In this document: positions 15,474-20,697 of the stretch, piece by piece
Layout of the letters: every line of letters starts with the position of its first letter
Position numbering within the stretch: the stretch's first letter is position 1
NCBI GenBank assembly: GCA_938022345.1
Contig: CALIEP010000052.1
Span: 1 to 20,697, forward strand
Length of the DNA stretch: 20,697 nt
DNA from: an uncultured Actinomyces sp.
GTDB taxonomy: Bacteria; Actinomycetota; Actinomycetes; Actinomycetales; Actinomycetaceae
Reading direction: 5' to 3'
Notes under the pieces: model-generated
The model's database searches: none
What the model was told of the DNA's origin: nothing
The model's input: the letters and a program-made list of their open reading frames with translations, nothing else
Made by a program: the position numbers and the translations under genes

Positions 15474-16892
15474 ATGAAGAAGCTTTCCCTCAAAGTGTGG
15501 ACACTCCTTGGTCTATGCGCTCTGCTGTGCGCCGGTTTGGTGTTTTCAGGCTGGTTCTATTCCGCGCACGCTCTTCCGCGAACCTCAATCGCAGGGCAGT
15601 CTTTCTCTTCGTCCTCGCGAGCTCAGGTCACCGAGGCTCTCAAACACCGCGTCGAGTCCGCTCAAGTTACTTTGCAGCTGGGCGATGCGACACAGCAGGC
15701 TACTTTGGAGGATTTGGGAATCACTGTTGACATCCCTGCGACAGTCGATGCTGCTTTCTCAGAGAATTCAGGTTTGCTCTCTCGTTTCCTTGGGATCTTC
15801 CGCTCTCGTTCGATCTCGCCGGTCGCTCAGCTCGATAACTCCCAGCTCTCTCGATTCGGAGCTTCTTTAGCGCAGCGCGTCGGGACTCCCGTGAGCGATG
15901 CAACTTTGTCACCCAAGGAAGACGGATCGGGTTTCACGGTGGTTCCCTCTCATGAGGGTATTGCGTTGAATACGGCTGATCTTGCAAAAGTCCAACAGGA
16001 AGTCGCTCAAGATTTGGGTTCTTCTCCGAGAACTATCAAGGTTGAGGTTCAAGAACCGAAGATTAATACTCAGAGAGCTGAAGAAGCGCTTACTCAAGCG
16101 CAGTCACTGATTGCCCCTAACGTGACGATCACTGACGGTATCGATGATTTCACTGCGTCGAAGGCCGACAAGATGAAATGGGTCAAGGTGAGCGCAGAGG
16201 GCGATCGTGCTGCTGTGCTTGATTCGGATGCATTGTCAGCTTGGGTGAATGATCTCGCAAAATCGACGAACGTTGAATCCGAAAAAGGAATTCAGGGTGT
16301 TAACAGTCGTGGTGACGTTGTTGGTGTTCTCAAAGCTGGCACGGTTGGTTATCGCGCGAACAATACACAGTCTGTAATTTCTGGAATTGAGGATGCCCTC
16401 AATAATGGGAAGTCCTATTCGGGCGATTTTGATTACGACAAGATTCAGCCTGAGTATGATCGCCAAGATATCCCCGATGGCTACGGTGACGATGTTTATC
16501 AGGCCTCTGCCGGTGAAAAATGGATCGATATCGACTTGTCGAAGAACACGGTTTCTGCGTATGAAGGTCGGACAATAGTTCACGGTCCAACCCCGATGGT
16601 CCCGGGTGCGCCCAATACTCCAACCGTAACCGGTAAGTTCCATGTTTATTTGCAATATGCCTCCCAGACAATGGAAGGTGAAAATGCGGATGGAACCAAT
16701 TACCGCACAGAAGGCGTTCCATGGGTCACCTACTTCTATGCGGGGTATGCACTCCACGGTGCTCCGTGGCGTTCCTCTTTCGGATGGTCCGGTTACGGTG
16801 GCTCTCACGGGTGTGTGAATATGCCGGTTGACGGTGCGCACTGGATTTATGATTGGGCGGATAACGGGACGGTTGTCATCAGTCACTACTAA
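15474..16892 (+). CDS. L,D-transpeptidase (YkuD domain) with N-terminal membrane anchor
   Basis: This 472-residue cell-wall enzyme is predicted to form 3-3 peptidoglycan cross-links, or to attach stem-peptide partners, outside the membrane. A single hydrophobic segment at about 8-29 (VWTLLGLCALLCAGLVFSGW) acts as signal or anchor. Residues about 35-325 form a long extracellular region with two similar putative peptidoglycan-binding (PG_binding_4-like) modules. The C-terminal YkuD domain (about 347-472) holds His428 in LHGAPWR and the catalytic motif SHGCVNM (444-450) with Cys447. The start ATG 15474 is preceded by a purine-rich GAGAG. A TTATAT -10-like box lies at 15427-15432. rarA follows after 12 nt. 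The gene is intact. Some Ldts confer beta-lactam insensitivity, but that is not shown here. Confidence 0.92.
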   Translation: MKKLSLKVWTLLGLCALLCAGLVFSGWFYSAHALPRTSIAGQSFSSSSRAQVTEALKHRVESAQVTLQLGDATQQATLEDLGITVDIPATVDAAFSENSGLLSRFLGIFRSRSISPVAQLDNSQLSRFGASLAQRVGTPVSDATLSPKEDGSGFTVVPSHEGIALNTADLAKVQQEVAQDLGSSPRTIKVEVQEPKINTQRAEEALTQAQSLIAPNVTITDGIDDFTASKADKMKWVKVSAEGDRAAVLDSDALSAWVNDLAKSTNVESEKGIQGVNSRGDVVGVLKAGTVGYRANNTQSVISGIEDALNNGKSYSGDFDYDKIQPEYDRQDIPDGYGDDVYQASAGEKWIDIDLSKNTVSAYEGRTIVHGPTPMVPGAPNTPTVTGKFHVYLQYASQTMEGENADGTNYRTEGVPWVTYFYAGYALHGAPWRSSFGWSGYGGSHGCVNMPVDGAHWIYDWADNGTVVISHY

Positions 16893-16904
16893 AGGGGAGT
16901 GAAA

Positions 16905-18281
16905 ATGGATCTCTTTGATACGCAGGGGATCGAAGATTTCGGGACTCCGGTAGTTGATGACCATGCGCCACTTGCGGTTCGTATGCGCCCGCAAAGCGCT
17001 GATGAGATTGTTGGCCAGCAACACCTTCTTAAGCCGGGATCACCTCTGCGTAGACTTCTCACTCCATCTACTGATTCCCCTGCGGGTTTAAGCTCTGTGA
17101 TTTTATGGGGTCCTCCGGGAACCGGAAAGACCACTCTTGCCTACCTAATTGCACGTGCTTCTGGTCGCCGCTTCTGCGAAGTTTCTGCAGTTACGTCCGG
17201 AGTAAAAGACCTTCGTGATGTGATCTCGCAGGCTCGACGAGGCCTGACAACAACGGGAGAGGAAACGATCCTTTTTGTTGATGAGGTTCACCGTTTTTCA
17301 AAATCGCAGCAGGATGCTCTTCTTCCAGCTGTCGAAAATCGTTGGGTAACTCTAGTTGCTGCAACGACAGAGAACCCGTCCTTCTCGGTGATTTCTCCGC
17401 TCCTCTCTCGTTCCCTACTTCTTACTCTTCATGCGTTGAGCAGTGAAGATCTTTCCCTTCTCCTTGATCGTGCCTTGACAAGTGAATCGGGATTGAAGTC
17501 TCTTTTTTCCTTATCTCCAGATGCTCGCTCAGCTTTGTTGCGCTTGGCCGGCGCAGATGCGCGTAAGGCCCTGACTCTTCTCGAGGCCGCCGCGGCCTCG
17601 TGCCTCGAGCGCGGGGGAGAAGGCCAGGGAGCGGAAGAGGGAAGCGGGCCTCGGGAAATCGAAATCGCTGACGTCGAGAATGCTGCTAATCAGGCCTTAG
17701 TGCGTTGGGATCAAGATCAGCACTACGACGTGGCAAGCGCTTTCATTAAGTCGATGCGTGGATCTGATGTTGATGCGGCTATCCACTACCTTGCGCGAAT
17801 GCTTGAGGCAGGGGAAGACCCGCGTTTTATTGCGCGACGCATCATGATCTGCGCCGCGGAAGATGTCGGAATGGCTGCACCAGAGGTCCTCACCACGACT
17901 GTTTCCGCGGCGCAAGCGGTTGCAATGGTCGGAATGCCAGAGGCGCGAATTATTCTGAGTGAAGCCGTGATTGCAGTAGCAGTTGCCCCAAAGTATAATC
18001 GCGCTTACCTCGCTATTGATGAAGCTTTGAGGGATATTCGTCAAGGGAAAGGGGGGCCAGTTCCTATGCACCTTCGGGATGCTCATTACAGTGGCGCTCA
18101 AGCTCTTGGACACGGCGTGGACTACATATATGCGCACGATGCACCCCACCATGTCGCGGCTCAGCATTATCTTCCTGAGGATCTACGCGGAACGTCCTAC
18201 TATCGTCCAACGACGAATGGCAATGAGGCCATGCTCACGAAACGCTTAGCTGCGCTTCGCGAATTGCTTAAAGTACGTTAG
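16905..18281 (+). CDS. rarA: replication-associated recombination protein A (MgsA/RarA AAA+ ATPase)
   Basis: This 458-residue AAA+ ATPase is related to clamp loaders and to eukaryotic WRNIP1. It acts at stalled replication forks. Motifs are RMRPQSADEIVGQQHLL (about 26-42), Walker A GPPGTGKT (69-76), Walker B ILFVDEVHRF (122-131), the sensor segment ATTENPSF and the C-terminal HYDVASAFIKSMRGSD region typical of RarA. Between the ATPase lid and that domain lies a Gly/Glu-rich insertion (about 233-250) encoded by a locally very GC-rich stretch. ATG 16905 is chosen because AGGGGAG (16893-16899) sits 5 nt before it. The GTG at 16899 overlaps that site. The 12-nt gap after the L,D-transpeptidase suggests cotranscription. 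rarA upstream of rpsD and alaS is normal for actinobacteria. Confidence 0.95.
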   Translation: MDLFDTQGIEDFGTPVVDDHAPLAVRMRPQSADEIVGQQHLLKPGSPLRRLLTPSTDSPAGLSSVILWGPPGTGKTTLAYLIARASGRRFCEVSAVTSGVKDLRDVISQARRGLTTTGEETILFVDEVHRFSKSQQDALLPAVENRWVTLVAATTENPSFSVISPLLSRSLLLTLHALSSEDLSLLLDRALTSESGLKSLFSLSPDARSALLRLAGADARKALTLLEAAAASCLERGGEGQGAEEGSGPREIEIADVENAANQALVRWDQDQHYDVASAFIKSMRGSDVDAAIHYLARMLEAGEDPRFIARRIMICAAEDVGMAAPEVLTTTVSAAQAVAMVGMPEARIILSEAVIAVAVAPKYNRAYLAIDEALRDIRQGKGGPVPMHLRDAHYSGAQALGHGVDYIYAHDAPHHVAAQHYLPEDLRGTSYYRPTTNGNEAMLTKRLAALRELLKVR

Positions 18282-18401
18282 ACTGATGCGGTTGCCTTAA
18301 CGGGCAACGTATACCTGGGGTCTTAGCCGACGGTGTTATGCCTGGAGTTGACCCCGCATTCGTTTTGCGAATGCGACATTAGAGACAGGAAAGGTCATTT
18401 A
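18282..18401 (+). promoter_or_regulatory. structured 5' leader of rpsD
   Basis: About 120 nt between rarA and rpsD contain several possible stems: GTTGCC (18291-18296) with GGCAAC (18303-18308); GGGGTC (18317-18322) with GACCCC (18350-18355); and a perfect 8-bp hairpin CGCATTCG (18355-18362)/CGAATGCG (18368-18375) with loop TTTTG. The Shine-Dalgarno AGGAAAGG is at 18387-18394. S4 commonly represses its own mRNA through leader RNA, so an autoregulatory leader is plausible. The exact fold and promoter are not resolved. Confidence 0.42.
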
Positions 18402-19025
18402 ATGGCTCACAATCGTTCACGCAAGCAGGTGCGCGAGTCCCGCGCGCGGGGCTTTGCTCTCACCCCGAAGGCTGTTCGTTACTTCGAAAAGCGTCCGTAT
18501 GGTCCCGGCGAACACGGTCGTACCCGTCGCCGCCAGGAATCTGACTACGCTGTTCGTCTGAAGGAAAAGCAGCGTCTGCGCGCTCAGTACGGCATTCGTG
18601 AGGCTCAGATGCGTCACGTCTTCGAAGAAGCACGTCGTACTGCTGGCCTGACCGGTGAGAACCTGGTCGAGCTCCTTGAAATGCGTCTTGACGCTCTGGT
18701 GCTGCGTGCAGGTTTTGCTCGCACCATCCAGCAGGCACGTCAGTTCGTCGTTCACCGTCACATCATGGTTGACGGCAAGATCGTCGATCGTCCTTCCTTC
18801 CGCGTGAAGCCGGGACAGACCCTGCAGGTCAAGCCGAAGTCTCAGACCAGCGTCCCCTTCGAGATTGCAGCTGAAGGCATCAACCAGGAAGCTCTTCCCG
18901 CAACTCCCGATTACCTGGACGTTGACATTGCTCGCCTGAAGGCAACGCTGGTGCGTCGCCCGAAGCGCGCTGAAGTTCCCGTCACCTGCGACGTGCAGAT
19001 GGTCGTCGAACACTACTCGCGCTGA
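18402..19025 (+). CDS. rpsD: 30S ribosomal protein S4, zinc-independent form
   Basis: This 207-residue primary 16S rRNA-binding protein nucleates 30S assembly. The N-terminus (MAHNRSRKQVRESRARGFAL, then PKAVRYFEKRPYGPGEHG) lacks the four-cysteine zinc site of C+ S4 proteins, as is common in actinobacteria. The S4 RNA-binding domain spans about 97-157 (RLDALVLRAGFARTIQQARQ...). ATG 18402 has AGGAAAGG (18387-18394) 7 nt upstream. The third codon positions look strongly selected, consistent with high expression. The gene lies between rarA and alaS and is followed by a very strong terminator, so it appears to be a separate unit. Confidence 0.97.
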   Translation: MAHNRSRKQVRESRARGFALTPKAVRYFEKRPYGPGEHGRTRRRQESDYAVRLKEKQRLRAQYGIREAQMRHVFEEARRTAGLTGENLVELLEMRLDALVLRAGFARTIQQARQFVVHRHIMVDGKIVDRPSFRVKPGQTLQVKPKSQTSVPFEIAAEGINQEALPATPDYLDVDIARLKATLVRRPKRAEVPVTCDVQMVVEHYSR

Positions 19026-19035
19026 GTGTGTCTTC

Positions 19036-19074
19036 CAAGACCCCGAGGGATTCCCTCGGGGTCTTGTTCTTTTG
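19036..19074 (+). terminator. strong Rho-independent terminator after rpsD
   Basis: CAAGACCCCGAGGG (19036-19049) pairs perfectly with CCCTCGGGGTCTTG (19053-19066), a 14-bp stem with a three-base loop, followed directly by TTCTTTTG. It lies 11 nt after the rpsD stop. This is the clearest intrinsic terminator in the window. Confidence 0.92.
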
Positions 19075-19115
19075 TCGAGTCGTCTTGTCAATACACGATT
19101 CTTATTGATGTCCAC

Positions 19116-19129
19116 TACTATGGGGTACT
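19116..19129 (+). promoter_or_regulatory. candidate -10 element of a leaderless alaS transcript
   Basis: TACTAT (19116-19121) fits the -10 consensus TAnnnT and ends 8 nt before the A of the alaS ATG, leaving room for at most a couple of leader bases. No usable Shine-Dalgarno is seen; GGGG at 19122-19125 is too close and too weak. The -35 match is poor. Confidence 0.33.
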
Positions 19130-20697
19130 ATGCGCACTTCTGAAATTCGTCAACGTTGGCTTGACTACTTTGCATCACAAGGACACGAGATTCGTCCATC
19201 TGTTTCTTTGGTGTCTCCTGAGCCTTCTATTTTGTTCACCATCGCCGGTATGGTGCCCTTCATTCCTTACATCACCGGTGTTGAGCCGGCACCTTGGCCC
19301 AGGGCTGCATCTGTTCAAAAGTGCATTCGTACGAACGATATCGACAACGTTGGACGCACGACCCGTCACGGTACCTTCTTCCAGATGAATGGTAATTTCT
19401 CCTTCGGTGATTACTTCAAGGAAGGCGCTATTCATTTCGCGTGGGATCTGCTCACAGGCTCACAATCGGAAGGCAAGTATGGCCTTGATGGCGATCGCAT
19501 GTGGGTCACCATTTGGGAGAAGGACGATGAGGCATTCGATGTTCTGACCAAGGAGGTCGGAATGGATCCTCGCCACATTGTGCGTCTACCCCGCGAAGAG
19601 AACTTCTGGGACACCGGTCAGCCCGGGCCTGCGGGTCCTTGCTGCGAGTGGCACTACGATCGCGGTCCTGCCTACGGTCCCGAGGCCGTGGGCGGCAATG
19701 TTGACCCGGGTGGCGACCGCTATCTTGAGCTGTGGAATCTGGTCTTTGACCAGTACATGCGCGGCGAGGGAAGCGGTAAGGATTACCCGTTGTTGGGTGA
19801 GCTTGACCAGAAAGCGATCGATACCGGTGCCGGTTTGGAACGCTTGGCCTTCGTCATGCAAGACAAGCCGAATATGTACGAGATTGACGAGGTTTATCCC
19901 GTTATCGCTGCCGCCGAAGAGATGAGCGGTAAGCGTTACGGTCTTGGTGCCGCAGGCCCCGAGGCCGGTGCTGCCTACGACGATGACGTTCGTCTTCGTG
20001 TGGTTGCTGATCACGTACGCTCTTCACTGATGTTGATTGGTGATGGCGTTCGGCCTGGAAATGATGGCCGCGGTTATGTGCTTCGCCGTCTCATTCGACG
20101 CGCGGTTCGTTCGATGCGTTTGCTTGGTGTTGATACGGCTACGATGCCGACGCTGTTGACCGCTTCGAAGGAGGCGATGAAGGCTTCCTACCCTGAACTC
20201 GAAGAGAATTGGGGAACGATTTCTGAAGTGGCATACGCGGAAGAAGACGCCTTCCGTCGTACTCTTACTGCGGGTACCACCATTCTTGATGCCGCAGTTG
20301 AGAAGGCAAAGGCTGCTCCGGGTGCTCCAATGATTTCTGGCGAAGCAGCATTTTCACTCCACGATACCTACGGCTTCCCGATTGACCTGACTCTGGAGAT
20401 GGCATCGGAACAGGGCGTCCAGGTTGATGAGGCTGCTTTCCGTGCGCTGATGGAGGAACAGAAGGAACGCGCACGTGCCGACGCTCGTGCGAAGAAGACG
20501 GGCCACACTGACGTTCGTATTTTCCACGATATTGAAAAGGAACTCGGCGGTGGTTCAACTTTCGTTGGCTACACAGAGAGCGCCTCGGATGCCCAAGTGG
20601 CCGGTCTGCTGGTTGATGGCGTTCCAACTCCTGCGGTTAGTGCGCCTGCTGAAGTAGAGATCATCCTGGACCGAACTCCCTTCTACGCAGAGATGGG
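19130..20697 (+). CDS. alaS: alanyl-tRNA synthetase (partial, runs off the window)
   Basis: The frame is open from ATG 19130 to the window end (522 codons plus two bases), about the N-terminal 60 percent of an AlaRS. It covers the class II catalytic core: TIAGMVPFIPY (37-47), motif 2 around RHGTFFQMNGNFSFGDYFK (79-97), ENFWDTGQPGPAGPCCEW (157-174) and motif 3 DTGAGLERLAF (231-241). The tRNA-recognition helical domain follows (DHVRSSLMLIGDGVRPGNDGRGYVLRRLIRR region), then SLHDTYGFPIDLT at the edge of the editing domain. The HxxxH editing site and C-Ala domain lie outside. The enzyme charges and proofreads tRNA-Ala in the cytoplasm. It follows the rpsD terminator and so should have its own promoter. 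Confidence 0.96.
   Translation, partial: MRTSEIRQRWLDYFASQGHEIRPSVSLVSPEPSILFTIAGMVPFIPYITGVEPAPWPRAASVQKCIRTNDIDNVGRTTRHGTFFQMNGNFSFGDYFKEGAIHFAWDLLTGSQSEGKYGLDGDRMWVTIWEKDDEAFDVLTKEVGMDPRHIVRLPREENFWDTGQPGPAGPCCEWHYDRGPAYGPEAVGGNVDPGGDRYLELWNLVFDQYMRGEGSGKDYPLLGELDQKAIDTGAGLERLAFVMQDKPNMYEIDEVYPVIAAAEEMSGKRYGLGAAGPEAGAAYDDDVRLRVVADHVRSSLMLIGDGVRPGNDGRGYVLRRLIRRAVRSMRLLGVDTATMPTLLTASKEAMKASYPELEENWGTISEVAYAEEDAFRRTLTAGTTILDAAVEKAKAAPGAPMISGEAAFSLHDTYGFPIDLTLEMASEQGVQVDEAAFRALMEEQKERARADARAKKTGHTDVRIFHDIEKELGGGSTFVGYTESASDAQVAGLLVDGVPTPAVSAPAEVEIILDRTPFYAEM

Noticed and set aside
16236..17024. A 262-codon minus-strand frame across the Ldt/rarA junction
   Set aside because: It is antisense to two intact genes and has no domain features.
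18417..19115. A long minus-strand frame covering nearly all of rpsD
   Set aside because: It is a shadow of a strongly codon-biased ribosomal protein gene, and the sequence resembles no family.
1..20697. CRISPR array, prophage, insertion sequence, tRNA or rRNA
   Set aside because: No direct-repeat/spacer pattern, transposase or integrase motif, terminal repeats, cloverleaf or rRNA-like sequence was seen on either strand. The genes are mostly conserved housekeeping genes in expected order.

Overview
The window reads as a core chromosomal segment of an actinobacterium. The evidence is the gene order (secF tail?, apt, rel, DUF349 protein, metallo-beta-lactamase-fold hydrolase, hisS ... aspS ... 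rarA, rpsD, alaS), the frequent GTG starts, the actinobacterial form of ribosomal protein S4 and the Rel protein. Base composition looks moderate rather than very GC-rich, which suggests a lower-GC member of the Actinomycetaceae. That family assignment is an inference from reading, not from a database search.

Layout: (1) 1-2978, the probable end of an upstream gene, then apt (purine salvage) and rel (ppGpp synthesis and hydrolysis). (2) 3144-6617, a probable operon of a DUF349 coiled-coil protein, a glyoxalase II-like hydrolase coupled to it by a GTGA overlap, and hisS, closed by a strong hairpin. hisS carries an in-frame TAG, with 42 further family-like codons before the next stop. (3) 6809-8797, a DeaD-type RNA helicase with a DbpA-like C-terminal domain and a structured leader. 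(4) 8810-10192, a minus-strand MFS (DHA2-like) exporter convergent with the helicase. (5) 10401-12209, aspS with residues resembling non-discriminating AspRS. (6) 12366-15376, a two-gene unit of a cytoplasmic GH31 glycosidase and a YciO-family protein. (7) 15474-18281, an L,D-transpeptidase followed 12 nt later by rarA. (8) 18402-19025 rpsD with a textbook terminator, then alaS from 19130, which runs off the end of the window.

Functionally this is mainly translation and stress housekeeping: three aminoacyl-tRNA synthetases, a ribosomal protein, the stringent-response enzyme, an RNA helicase and a replication-fork maintenance ATPase. Accessory metabolic, transport and cell-wall genes (GH31/yciO, MFS, Ldt) lie between the core genes. 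I see no mobile element, CRISPR array, tRNA or rRNA, and no gene-free stretch longer than about 300 bases. I did not find a clearly new multi-gene system. The observations most worth checking are the amber codon inside hisS, the apparently leaderless rel start followed by a perfect 12-bp hairpin in its first codons, and the leader features of the DUF349, deaD and rpsD genes.
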